Origin: Candidatus Fermentibacteraceae bacterium
GTDB taxonomy: Bacteria; Fermentibacterota; Fermentibacteria; Fermentibacterales; JCC-6
Assembly (NCBI GenBank): GCA_016744855.1
Contig: JADGDO010000010.1
Span: forward strand, 62,001 to 126,000
Direction: 5' to 3'
DNA length: 64,000 nt
Shown here: positions 25,398 to 34,066 of the stretch, piece after piece
Numbering within the stretch: position 1 is the stretch's first letter
How the letters are laid out: each line of letters begins with the position of its first letter
Notes under the pieces: model-generated
Database searches by the model: none
What the model was told of the DNA's origin: nothing
What the model saw: only the letters and a program-made list of their open reading frames with translations
Position numbers and translations under genes: made by a program

Positions 25398-27971
25398 GTG
25401 AGAAATTTTGCCACCTGTATTCTCTTTATCACTATATCCGCTTTCGCCGGCACCACAGGAAGAATAGCAGGAGTTGTATATGACACCGAACGGAACCCGG
25501 TGGTGGGATCTACAGTTATCATTGTAGGAACTGACTTTGGTACAATGACAGATTCCAACGGTGAATACCTTATTCACAACCTGAATCCGGGTACATACAA
25601 TCTTCAGGCAAGAATGGTAGGAAAATCAGAGCAAACCATTGAAGGAATACAAGTCTCTGCAGATCTTACAACCAGAATCGATTTCGAGCTCAACAACACA
25701 GCCTCAGGGAATACAGTAATCACTGTTACAGACCAGCGGGGATTAATAGTGTTTGATGAGACATCCTCCATAAACATAATTGACAGCAGTGATATTGAAG
25801 CAATGCCGGTGACCTCGATCAGGGATATAATCGCCCTGAGTTCCGGTGGTGTTTCGTCGGGAAGCGATTTTCACATGCGCGGAGGTCGTTCCGGAGAAAT
25901 CATTTACATGGTTGATGGAATAGTCATGAATGATCCGGCCACTAACCTCTTCTCGATGGAAATACCTCTTTCAGCAGTATCGGAGATTTCAATTACCTCC
26001 GGAGGTTTCAGCGCTGAATACGGTGGCGCTCAGTCAGGAGTGGTCAACATTATTACAAGAGATGCGACAGATCGTTTCATGGCTTCCTTGAACGGTGGAG
26101 GAGGAGCATTTTCTGAAACGGGAGATGCAAGCCTGAACACGATGGAACACTCTGTGTGGGAAAATCAGATATACCATGGTAACGCCTTTAAGGGTGAGGG
26201 TGCAGTCGGTGGTCCGACATTCCTTCCAGGAGAAAGCGGCTTCTTCCTCACGGGTTCTTATAACAGAAGCGGTTTCAATCATGCCGACAGCAGGGGCTAC
26301 TGGGACAACAGTACAATCGAAACCATGAGTGGAACTGCAAAGTTATCCTGGAAACCCGATCCAATGACCAGAATTGTAACCAATTTCTACCTGTCAAATG
26401 GTGAAAAGGGCTGGCGTGACTGGCTCTGGTCAAGAACTGTTGATCACTATGTTAATGATGGCGACACACTTTACTACTCGCGAGAGAATGAAATGGCTCT
26501 TCCTGTTAGGGAGCAAGGCAGATTTTCTCCAGGCATTTCGGTAACGCATTCATTCAATCAGAAGAGTTTCATCGAATTCAAATTGAATCTTTATCACACT
26601 GAAGAAACCCATGGGATCACAGACTCTACCGGTAACTTGATAGGAAGCAATTTCTTGATTGAAGACTGGCTGGAGTATGAGGCACCATTCAGATTTGAAG
26701 ACAGGGATCATTTCTTTAGAAGTGGCCATATTGACTGGATCAGACACGATTCGGAGACAGATGTTATTACCTTCAGAACCGACTACACAAACCAGATGAA
26801 TGCCAACAACCAGCTTAAATTCGGTTACGAGGGTAGATTCTTTGACACCGAGGGCTGGGATATCTATTCTCCTCCAGGATACACTGTTACATATTCTTCA
26901 TGGGAAGGATCTCCAAAATTCCATGGAATCTATGCACAGGATAGAATTGAATACACTGCCGGCTTGATTGCCAATATCGGAGCACGAATAGATGTAATTG
27001 ACCCCAACGTGGAGGATGCTGAAAGCAAATTCAAATTCAGCCCCAGACTTGGAGTTTCGCATCCCATTTCCGATCGTGACATGATAAGAGCAAGCTATGG
27101 ACACTACTATCAGGTCCCAGGTCTAAGCATGATGTACTACGAGAACCAATCCAGTTCCTCATCCTCAGGTGATCCTCTCTCGGGAAACCCTGATCTTGAT
27201 CCGGAAGAGACTGTTGCATACGAACTGGGCATAAAACACATGTTTGATCCCTATACGATTCTTGAATTTGTAGCCTACAACAAAACAATTACCGGTCTGG
27301 TATCAACCGATCTTCAGGAAACTACAGAAGAATACTGGCAGTATGTGAATAGTGATGGTACAGGAACTGTCTGGGGAACAGAATTGGGTCTTCTCAGAAG
27401 ATCATCCAGGTACTTCTCTTTTGCAGCTAACTATTCATACAGCGTTGCAAAGGGCAGGGAATCATCCCCAACAGAGAACTACTCTTACGGCTGGGGAAGT
27501 CAGTATCCGGTTCCCAATGATGATGTATATCTTGATTGGGATCAGAGACATACAGCAAATGCTTCAGCAGGAATGATGATTGAACGGGGAGACTCTTTCC
27601 TCAATCAATCCTGGCTGGAAGGATTCGGTTTCCGTGTTAACACAAGCTACGGAAGCGGTATTCCGTATGACAACGCAGCGCACGACACACATCCATTCTT
27701 CAGGAATCAAAAGAGATATCCGTGGAGAATGAATACTGACCTGAGAGTGGAGAAAAGATTCTGGCTGGGTGGTTCTACTTTGAATGTTTACGTGGATGTG
27801 TACAATCTCTTCAACAGACAAAATCTGGACCACATATACAATGTCGCGTGGTATGATGCTGATCAGGACGGAGATGGCGAGCCGGATCACATTGCCGGAG
27901 GTCCAGCAGGTAACCCCAATGCATATTCACCAGCAAGACATTTCTTCTTTGGGGCCGATATCAGGTGGTAG
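25398..27971 (+). CDS. TonB-dependent outer-membrane receptor with carboxypeptidase-regulatory domain
   Basis: 857 residues from GTG 25398-25400, chosen because GAGGGGAG precedes it and a signal peptide (NFATCILFITISAFAG) follows. Order: a carboxypeptidase regulatory-like beta sandwich (GRIAGVVYDTERNPVVGST to DFELNN, ~20-105), a plug domain (~120-235: SSGGVSSGSDFHMRGGRSGE, YMVDGIVMNDPA, SAEYGGAQSGVVNIITRD) and a beta-barrel ending in FFFGADIRW, an aromatic final residue typical of outer-membrane barrels. Imports a substrate or senses it with TonB energy. No SusD-like gene follows; instead three lipoproteins lie divergently. It overlaps the convergent HEAT protein by 11 bases. Confidence 0.9.
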   Translation: MRNFATCILFITISAFAGTTGRIAGVVYDTERNPVVGSTVIIVGTDFGTMTDSNGEYLIHNLNPGTYNLQARMVGKSEQTIEGIQVSADLTTRIDFELNNTASGNTVITVTDQRGLIVFDETSSINIIDSSDIEAMPVTSIRDIIALSSGGVSSGSDFHMRGGRSGEIIYMVDGIVMNDPATNLFSMEIPLSAVSEISITSGGFSAEYGGAQSGVVNIITRDATDRFMASLNGGGGAFSETGDASLNTMEHSVWENQIYHGNAFKGEGAVGGPTFLPGESGFFLTGSYNRSGFNHADSRGYWDNSTIETMSGTAKLSWKPDPMTRIVTNFYLSNGEKGWRDWLWSRTVDHYVNDGDTLYYSRENEMALPVREQGRFSPGISVTHSFNQKSFIEFKLNLYHTEETHGITDSTGNLIGSNFLIEDWLEYEAPFRFEDRDHFFRSGHIDWIRHDSETDVITFRTDYTNQMNANNQLKFGYEGRFFDTEGWDIYSPPGYTVTYSSWEGSPKFHGIYAQDRIEYTAGLIANIGARIDVIDPNVEDAESKFKFSPRLGVSHPISDRDMIRASYGHYYQVPGLSMMYYENQSSSSSSGDPLSGNPDLDPEETVAYELGIKHMFDPYTILEFVAYNKTITGLVSTDLQETTEEYWQYVNSDGTGTVWGTELGLLRRSSRYFSFAANYSYSVAKGRESSPTENYSYGWGSQYPVPNDDVYLDWDQRHTANASAGMMIERGDSFLNQSWLEGFGFRVNTSYGSGIPYDNAAHDTHPFFRNQKRYPWRMNTDLRVEKRFWLGGSTLNVYVDVYNLFNRQNLDHIYNVAWYDADQDGDGEPDHIAGGPAGNPNAYSPARHFFFGADIRW

Positions 27972-30588
27972 AAAGATCTGGTTTAATCTGAGCCGATCTT
28001 ATCATATCGATTGCTGCTGAAACAGAAACCAGCACACTCTCCGGGACGGAGGCTCTTTTGAGTTTCCCCCCGGAGTTTTTTTCCAGATAACTCTTGAGAG
28101 CATGAATTTCCTCAGTTTTTCCTGATCGGATAAGAATTGCAAGGCCATCCTGCATCAGATCCTCATTATCAAAAGGTACTCCTCGGATGTGAGAGAAGGC
28201 AGAGCGGAAGTGCCGCTTAACAGCAGGATCATCATGCACCTTTACCAGAAAGCGCATAAGTGTTTTTCTTGCAGAAGGCAGTGTATGCATCAACCTCAAC
28301 ATCGCCGGGATAAGACCCCTGTCTGCAGTCTGAGCCTTGGCAAGAACATCAATTGCAACTGCTGTAACATCGGGGGAAGGATCTCCAATCATGTTTGCTG
28401 CATATGACAATGCTCTTTTTTCTGAGACCTTCATCAGAGAGACAAGAGCCTGTCTTCGAACTCTGTCATCTGAATCATCACAAAGCCTCTCAAGAACAGT
28501 CTGCGACCGCTGAGACCCGAGATCACCTAAAAGCGAAACAAGATTCCTAATAATGTACCAGTCCTGAGAGGCAAATCTTCCTGTCTCTCCATCCCTGACA
28601 GATAGGCCACCACGTTCCAACTCATCAATTCTGTTATGAAACATCAGTAGATACCCGGTTCCAAACCTTCGGAGCACAGAGTAAACCCTGGCTCTTACAT
28701 CACGTTTTCTTTCAAGGAATAGATCAACCAGACGCATACCCAAATTCCTGAACATAACCTGAGCAGTAATGTTCTCTGCGGCCTGATACCTGCTTTCGTC
28801 AGAATCCATAAAGGCAGCAAGAATAACATCGGCAGCCTCTGGAGTATCAATCCTTCTGAATGCCTCAGAAAGTCCTCTGCGCAGGGCGCTAGCGTGTGCA
28901 GGAGTATCAACGGTAAGCATCCTGCAATCTGAGATTGATGAAACAAGTTCAGAAGCTGATGTTAATCTTCCTGTAGCAATCAGTCTTTCACAAACAGAGC
29001 CAAGAAGAATGATCGATGCAAACAGTGAATCAGGTTGTAAAGAGCCCTGCAGAAGAAGACCTCTGACATTGTCTGTTACATGCATTACTGTGTGTGTCTT
29101 GCCTCTTTCGGCTCCTATACAGGCAAGCTGATTCAATTTATCAAGAGCATCAAGAATTCGATCCTGCACCTCGCTGTTTAAGTCCTCAAGATTTTTGTCG
29201 ATAATTTTTCTCAAGGATCCCCAGGCCAGGGTTTTTTGCAACTCTCTGCTTACCAGAATACCTCGTTCCAGAATTTCAGGATCCAGTGTAGCAACAAAAT
29301 CAGCTAACATGGATCTGTATTTTCCAGAACCAGAAGCGGTTTCTTCAAGGATTCGAGTGAGGGCTTCTCCAAGTTGCTGAGTTGGAATATCCTGAATGGA
29401 ATCACCCTTTTGCAGCCTGTCTATGAGTTCTCTGAAAATTAAGTCTTCAAGTGTACTGTCTACGGAGCCAGTTACAACTTCAGAAACAAGTTTTCCATCC
29501 CTCGCCACAAGAGCATACCTGAACTCATCGACCGATACACTGTCGATACCTCTTGTTCGACACATTTCATTTAAACCGCCGCGCTCTCTTATCTGCGCAG
29601 CTTTCCTGTTAAGAAGTTCAACGAAACTGAAGAGGTTTTCCGAATCGAGACCGGCCTGGAATGAGATGCTGTTTACTCTTCTTTCCGTAAGGTGACTAAG
29701 GAAATTCTGAGTAGATTTTGTTTTGGATTTGACCTTTACGTTATTCAGCATCAGCTCTCCGCCGAGAATAGTAATTGCTACCATACCGGCTTCGCTGTCT
29801 GAAAAGGCTCCAAGAAGCTCAATGAATGATTTAAGGGCTGGTTCAATAGAAGGATGATCTGCTGGATACATACTGACAGTTCGAAGAAGGAGGCTGAATC
29901 TTGTAACCAGATTCTGTGAAAGCCTGGCCAATGCAAGAGGAGATAATGTACTAGCACCTGTTTTTACATATGCCTTGATATTGGCACCTGAAACAAGCCT
30001 GGAGCAACTATCCGGATCAATGTGGTAATTCCAGCTCTTATCTCGTTCTCTGGTGAAATCCAGCTCTTCCAGAACCTCTTCCATCTTCTTCCATACACCG
30101 GAGGGCCAATGATCAGGCCCGGTTCGCAGGGTTTGCAAATCATCAGAATCGTTCCCACACAAACTGACTAGTATGGAAGATCCTGATAAAGAACCCGAAG
30201 CTCGGCCGACATCACGGGCATCCTGCCATGCAAGACATGCTACTTCAAGAAGAAGAGAGCATCTAGCGAGAAAGTTCTGTCTCTGATCCCTGTTTAAGGA
30301 TTCAATACTCTTCCAAATTGTTATCATATCCGGGCATGAATGCTTAGTTGCAATAAGCAACTGTTCGTAAGTCATTCCTATTATTTTGTCTGATAAGTCG
30401 CTTATATTTACGATCGAGTAGAAAGCGAGGCAATGTGCAGGCGATACAAGAGCATTACGATCTAATTCTACGAATAAATCAACAGCATCGTGCCCTTCAG
30501 GCATTTTATTCTGAAATTCTTGAATACGCGCGTCATAATCAGGTGCAGATGCCAACGCATCTACAATATTTTTAACGATTACTTTCAA
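27961..30588 (-). CDS. Large HEAT-repeat protein
   Basis: 875 residues from TTG 30586-30588 (GAGGGGGAT ribosome site). No signal peptide or membrane segment. The middle (~230-350) has LARLSQNLVTRFSLLLRTVS followed by MYPADHPSIEPALKSFIELL and a LGGELMLNNV motif, a module that I associate with sensory HEAT or HD-GYP proteins. The C-terminal third has clear HEAT repeats (LGDLGSQRSQTVLERLCDD, DRVRRQALVSLMKVSEK, SPDVTAVAIDVLAKAQ). Probably a cytoplasmic protein-interaction scaffold. Partners unknown. Single-gene transcript, by spacing. Confidence 0.78.
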   Translation of the reverse strand: MKVIVKNIVDALASAPDYDARIQEFQNKMPEGHDAVDLFVELDRNALVSPAHCLAFYSIVNISDLSDKIIGMTYEQLLIATKHSCPDMITIWKSIESLNRDQRQNFLARCSLLLEVACLAWQDARDVGRASGSLSGSSILVSLCGNDSDDLQTLRTGPDHWPSGVWKKMEEVLEELDFTRERDKSWNYHIDPDSCSRLVSGANIKAYVKTGASTLSPLALARLSQNLVTRFSLLLRTVSMYPADHPSIEPALKSFIELLGAFSDSEAGMVAITILGGELMLNNVKVKSKTKSTQNFLSHLTERRVNSISFQAGLDSENLFSFVELLNRKAAQIRERGGLNEMCRTRGIDSVSVDEFRYALVARDGKLVSEVVTGSVDSTLEDLIFRELIDRLQKGDSIQDIPTQQLGEALTRILEETASGSGKYRSMLADFVATLDPEILERGILVSRELQKTLAWGSLRKIIDKNLEDLNSEVQDRILDALDKLNQLACIGAERGKTHTVMHVTDNVRGLLLQGSLQPDSLFASIILLGSVCERLIATGRLTSASELVSSISDCRMLTVDTPAHASALRRGLSEAFRRIDTPEAADVILAAFMDSDESRYQAAENITAQVMFRNLGMRLVDLFLERKRDVRARVYSVLRRFGTGYLLMFHNRIDELERGGLSVRDGETGRFASQDWYIIRNLVSLLGDLGSQRSQTVLERLCDDSDDRVRRQALVSLMKVSEKRALSYAANMIGDPSPDVTAVAIDVLAKAQTADRGLIPAMLRLMHTLPSARKTLMRFLVKVHDDPAVKRHFRSAFSHIRGVPFDNEDLMQDGLAILIRSGKTEEIHALKSYLEKNSGGKLKRASVPESVLVSVSAAIDMIRSAQIKPDLSTT

Positions 30589-30685
30589 ATTATCCCCCTC
30601 TTTGACTGTAATGCCAAGTGGAGGATATACTCAAATCAGGAGAGCTTGACAATTACTGAAAATTTGTAATCTTATGAGTGTCAGT

Positions 30686-30782
30686 GGGAGCGCAAGGGAG
30701 CTGGTGTTCCTCTCGGACTTCAAATCCGACGTCGGGTGCTAGAACCACCCTGGGTGGGTTCGATTCCCACACGTTCCCGCCA
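30686..30782 (+). tRNA. selC: tRNA-Sec (anticodon TCA, selC)
   Basis: 97 bases with encoded CCA, too long for an ordinary tRNA. Acceptor GGGAGCG pairs with CGTTCCC (one G-T) and extends towards the 8 pairs typical of bacterial tRNA-Sec; D arm GGGAGCTGGTGTTCC; anticodon stem CGGA/TCCG closes the loop CTTCAAA with anticodon TCA; a long variable arm (about 20 bases, GTCGGGTGCTAGAACCACCC) precedes the T arm GTGGGTTCGATTCCCAC. The cell therefore can decode UGA as selenocysteine. selA, selB and selD are not in the window. The 3' end takes part in a large inverted repeat. Confidence 0.95.
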
Positions 30783-30812
30783 TTTAATTTTGTTCCAAAA
30801 TTAAATGGCGGG
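30776..30812 (+). repeat. 16-bp perfect inverted repeat spanning the 3' end of tRNA-Sec
   Basis: Bases 30776-30791 (which include the tRNA acceptor CCC, discriminator and CCA) are the exact reverse complement of 30797-30812, with loop GTTCC. In RNA this hairpin would compete with the tRNA acceptor stem. There is no run of T after it, so it is not a standard terminator. Confidence 0.85.
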
Positions 30813-30843
30813 GAGGATACTAACGTTCCTTACCCGCGCCCTG
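30809..30843 (+). repeat. 35-bp direct repeat, copy 1, hairpin-forming
   Basis: Begins inside the right arm of the tRNA-Sec trailer hairpin. Can fold as CGGG(G)AGGA, loop TACTAACGT, TCCT(TA)CCCG. Identical to copy 2. Confidence 0.85.
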
Positions 30844-30874
30844 AACATCACTGACATTCATCCATTATTAATAA

Positions 30875-30909
30875 CGGGGAGGATACTAACGTTCCTTACC
30901 CGCGCCCTG
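30875..30909 (+). repeat. 35-bp direct repeat, copy 2, hairpin-forming
   Basis: Exact copy of 30809-30843, 31 bases further on. The rest of the 30783-31052 gap has no gene that I can see. Confidence 0.85.
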
Positions 30910-31052
30910 CAATCTCATCAAGACACATATCCAAAAAAAGTGGTGGAAACCTAGAGCCTGTTTTGATTATCTATGTAATGAAAAGCAGTTGACACTTGCT
31001 CCAGGACGAATACCTACTTATAGTTTGCAATAAACTAGCATAGTGGGTTTTC

Positions 31053-31518
31053 GTGAATAGAATTATTATTGACTGCTCAGTGCTTTACTGCTTACTTTTT
31101 CATCCTGTATTACCAGTCCGGAAGATCATCCTTACGAATACAGAAGTGAACAATGGGAAAAACTCTTAGTGCTGATATTGATCAAATATTATATCATGGT
31201 TTCAGAAAAGACACCAAGTCAATTCTTCAGCCATATGAGGAGTCTTCAGAAGTCGACTTCTATCTCCTGAATTCTCCGGAGATGCTGGATTCTCTCTTTA
31301 TTGAGGTTAATTACCCAGGAATAGAAGCTCTATTTCCTGAAGACGTTGTACTTCTTCTATTTACGAGAACTGATAAATTCGGCAATGAGCTAACAGACAA
31401 TGTCTTTTTCTTCAATGACAACATACTAAATGTTGATCTAAAATTTAAGGAATGGGAAGGTCTGTTTGAGCCCGGTGTATGGAATTTTGTCTTCCCTGTG
31501 GGAATAACGTTCAAATAG
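31053..31518 (+). pseudogene. Lipoprotein gene broken by two apparent frameshifts
   Basis: Three frames must be joined to give a normal lipoprotein: GTG 31053 starts NRIII; a shifted frame continues LLSALLLTFSSCITSPEDHP (lipobox SSC) to YEYRSEQWEK; then, at the run of five A in GGGAAAAACTC (about 31153-31163), a -1 shift leads into TLSADIDQILYHGF and the rest, ending at 31518. The last frame alone can start at ATG 31153 and encodes 121 residues (FYLLNSPEMLDSLFIEVNYP, VFFFNDNILNVDLKFKEW). I read it as a decayed or frameshift-dependent lipoprotein gene; sequencing error in homopolymers is the plain alternative. Confidence 0.55.
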
Positions 31519-31521
31519 AAT

Positions 31522-32262
31522 TTACTCAGGGCTAGCTAAGTGATCCAGAACCATCTGGGCAAGGGTGTATCCGAAGATACCGGGCATTGTAATAAGGCTT
31601 GGAAGGGTGTTGCGCACCCTGCCTCTGGTTTCCAGTCTTGGTTCAGCAGTATCAGGTGGAAGAGGCTTTACGGGCTCTTCCGTGGACCAGACACAAGAGA
31701 TACCAGAGGTAATACCCCGTTTCTTGAGAAACTTTCTCATCATTTTGGCAAGGGGGCATTTGGTTGTTGCACTGATGTCTCCGGTTAGTATTTTGGAAGA
31801 ATCATTTTTGCCTGCAGCACCCATGCTACTGAATACAGGGATTTTATTTTCCACACAGTACTGAAGAAGCTGGGTTTTGGGATTTACGCTGTCGATAGCA
31901 TCAATCAGAACGGTTGAATTTCTCATGGAACCGGGGACATTGAGAGTTTCTTCACTGATAAAGAGGTTTACAGGTATGCATTCAGTGTCAGGGCAAAGTA
32001 AGGTCAAGGCCTCAGAGAGAGCTTCGGACTTTGATTTACCAATACAATTCTCTCCCACCAGAGAATTTCTATTTAAGCTTGAGGCTGAGATAGTGTCAAA
32101 GTCAACCAGAACAAGGCTGCCAATTCCCGATCGGGCAAGCGCTGAAGCGCAGTGGCTGCCAACACCACCTAGACCGGCGATAAGAACCCTTGCCTTACGT
32201 ATTTTTTTGAAAGAGTCATCGTCGTAGAAATTCACAACTCTTTTGAATCTCTCGTTTAGCAT
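31522..32262 (-). CDS. tcdA: tRNA threonylcarbamoyladenosine dehydratase (TcdA/CsdL-like)
   Basis: 246 residues of the ThiF/E1 fold: nucleotide site VLIAGLGGVGSHCASALARS, VDFDTISASSLNRN, IDAIDSVNPK, and SCVWSTEEPVKP, a segment typical of TcdA rather than ThiF or MoeB. The enzyme uses ATP to cyclise t6A at position 37 of tRNAs that read ANN codons. The ATG overlaps the end of tatD by 7 bases. Lacks the CxxC zinc pairs of ThiF/MoeB, as expected for TcdA. Confidence 0.85.
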   Translation of the reverse strand: MLNERFKRVVNFYDDDSFKKIRKARVLIAGLGGVGSHCASALARSGIGSLVLVDFDTISASSLNRNSLVGENCIGKSKSEALSEALTLLCPDTECIPVNLFISEETLNVPGSMRNSTVLIDAIDSVNPKTQLLQYCVENKIPVFSSMGAAGKNDSSKILTGDISATTKCPLAKMMRKFLKKRGITSGISCVWSTEEPVKPLPPDTAEPRLETRGRVRNTLPSLITMPGIFGYTLAQMVLDHLASPE

Positions 32263-33011
32263 TCATCTCCGAACAATTGAATCGAATTACTCCAGGCGGA
32301 AGATTTAATCTCCTCGAAATCTACTTCACGGAGATCAGCCATAACCTGAGCTATTTTTGCGATGTGACCGGGTTCAGATTGACCAGTTGGTACACCTGCC
32401 AAGCCGATAGAAGGAGAATCTGTTTCAAGAAGAAAACGATTTGAAGGGATTTGGGTAGCGCTCTGTCTGGCTTTTTTACATCCTGCTCTTGTAATTGCTC
32501 CTCCAAAAGAGATGTGAAGACCAATCTGCAGAAACCGATCCATTAGTTGTGAACCTCTGGACCAGCCGTGAACAGTTCCCCGAACAGGAAATCTCGTTAG
32601 TAGTTCAAGCATTTCCTCAAAAGCATTCCTGCAGTGAAGAAGAACAGGAATATCCATTTCTGAAGCAAGCTCCAGCTGCTTCTGGAATACTGTAAGCTGT
32701 CTCTGCCTGGAAACTTCAATTTTCCAGTCTAATCCGATCTCTCCTATTGCAATAGCATTTGAAGAAATGATTTTCGATTTCAGTTCTTCCACATCGACAC
32801 CATCTTCGGCCCACCAGGGATGAACACCGAGGGCGCAGCTTATCCCGGGAAGAAAAGACAGCTCTGTGCAAACATCCCAGTTATCTTCAGATACTGCAGG
32901 AACAAGGAGCCGCTCAACACCAATAGAGAAAGCTCTCTCCAAGACACCACCTGTGTCCCTGGAGAGAGGTTCCATATTCAGGTGGCAATGGGTATCGAAT
33001 AGACCTGCCAT
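32256..33011 (-). CDS. tatD: TatD-family metal-dependent deoxyribonuclease
   Basis: 251 residues from ATG 33009-33011, one base after the upstream stop. Metal-binding motifs are complete: FDTHCHL, GEIGLDW, LLHCRNAFEEML, VHGWSRG and LLETDSP. TatD enzymes trim DNA (and act in DNA repair or D-amino-acid tRNA recycling in relatives). In an operon YitT-tatD-tcdA with overlapping ends. Confidence 0.9.
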   Translation of the reverse strand: MAGLFDTHCHLNMEPLSRDTGGVLERAFSIGVERLLVPAVSEDNWDVCTELSFLPGISCALGVHPWWAEDGVDVEELKSKIISSNAIAIGEIGLDWKIEVSRQRQLTVFQKQLELASEMDIPVLLHCRNAFEEMLELLTRFPVRGTVHGWSRGSQLMDRFLQIGLHISFGGAITRAGCKKARQSATQIPSNRFLLETDSPSIGLAGVPTGQSEPGHIAKIAQVMADLREVDFEEIKSSAWSNSIQLFGDEC

Positions 33012-33012
33012 A

Positions 33013-33957
33013 TCAGAAAGAGAGTGTTCTCTTTTTGAAACCATATCCCATCACATCATAAGCATCGTGGAGAACAATGAAAGCATCCGGGTCAATCTCT
33101 CTTACAAGACGGTGAAGCACCATAACCTGTCTTCTGTGAACACAGACGTAGATGACATCCTGCTGCTTCCTCTTGTAACCGCCTTCTGCCTTCAAAAATG
33201 TCACACCGCGGTTAAGCTTATCAAAAATAGCATCCCTTACCTCGTCTGGCTTTGCTGTAATAACCATGCAAGCCTTTACATAGGGTAAACCCTCTGCGGC
33301 TAGATCAGTCATTTTTGTTGTCAGGAAGAGGTTAAGATAGGCCCAAATTAGTAATTTTGGATCAGAGAAAACAACACCCACAAGAACGATGATAAGACTT
33401 TCCACCATCCAGTATCCAGTACTGATGCTGACTCCAGTATATTTTTTCAGAATTGCAACTGGAATATCCGTTCCACCGGTGGAACCTCTGAATTTAAAGA
33501 TAAACCCGAGGCCTATACCGAGAAGAGTTGAACCTGCAATGGAGGCAAGAAGGATATCCATTTCGGAAGAACCACTAAGAAATACTGACATTCTCGGCAC
33601 TTCACCGGCTGCAGCAAGGTTGTAAACATGCCTGGCCCCACCGGGAATCCAGCTAAGATGAGTCGGATCAAACACCCAACACATCAAGTTTGAAAGCATC
33701 ATTCCGATAAAACTGCGAATTCCAAACTGTTTTCCAACAAAAATGTAACCGACGATGAAGAGCGGTATGTTAAAACCGAACATCCACACGCTTTCAGATA
33801 CACCGGTTAGATGTGTAAGAATCTGAGCTAAACCACCTACACCACCCGGTGATATTCTAAATGGGAAAAGAAACCAGGAATAGGCAATACCAAAAAGAAT
33901 GGATCCTGCCAATATACCCATGTAATCTCTGGCTCTATAACTTGTTTTTAACTTCAT
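33013..33957 (-). CDS. YitT-family membrane protein (DUF161 plus DUF2179)
   Basis: 314 residues from ATG 33955-33957 (AAGGGAC ribosome site). Five to six transmembrane helices with the family marks FPFRISPGGVGGLAQIL, NIPLFIVGYIFVGKQFGIRS and FKFRGSTGGTDIPVAILKKY, then a soluble C-terminal DUF2179 domain (GVTFLKAEGGYKRKQQDVIY, EIDPDAFIVLHDAYDVMGYG). Transport role suspected in the family but unproved. First gene of the operon with tatD and tcdA. An inverted repeat CGATAT-C-ATATCG (33995-34007) lies 38 bases upstream of the start and could be its operator. Confidence 0.88.
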   Translation of the reverse strand: MKLKTSYRARDYMGILAGSILFGIAYSWFLFPFRISPGGVGGLAQILTHLTGVSESVWMFGFNIPLFIVGYIFVGKQFGIRSFIGMMLSNLMCWVFDPTHLSWIPGGARHVYNLAAAGEVPRMSVFLSGSSEMDILLASIAGSTLLGIGLGFIFKFRGSTGGTDIPVAILKKYTGVSISTGYWMVESLIIVLVGVVFSDPKLLIWAYLNLFLTTKMTDLAAEGLPYVKACMVITAKPDEVRDAIFDKLNRGVTFLKAEGGYKRKQQDVIYVCVHRRQVMVLHRLVREIDPDAFIVLHDAYDVMGYGFKKRTLSF

Positions 33958-34066
33958 TTCCGTCCCTTCACCGGGCACTTGTATTTCAACAACCCGATAT
34001 CATATCGATTTGTTAACGCTACCCTTTATGGGTACGTTAACGCTACTGTATAGAAAGCTGAGTAAG

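Noticed and set aside
30809-30909. A one-spacer CRISPR array (35-bp repeat, 31-bp spacer)
   Set aside because: Only two repeats, the first overlaps the tRNA-Sec trailer hairpin, the repeat has no typical CRISPR ends, and no cas gene is in the window.
32256-32262. Overlapping genes tatD and tcdA as an unusual fusion
   Set aside because: A 7-base overlap with a normal ribosome site is common operon packing.
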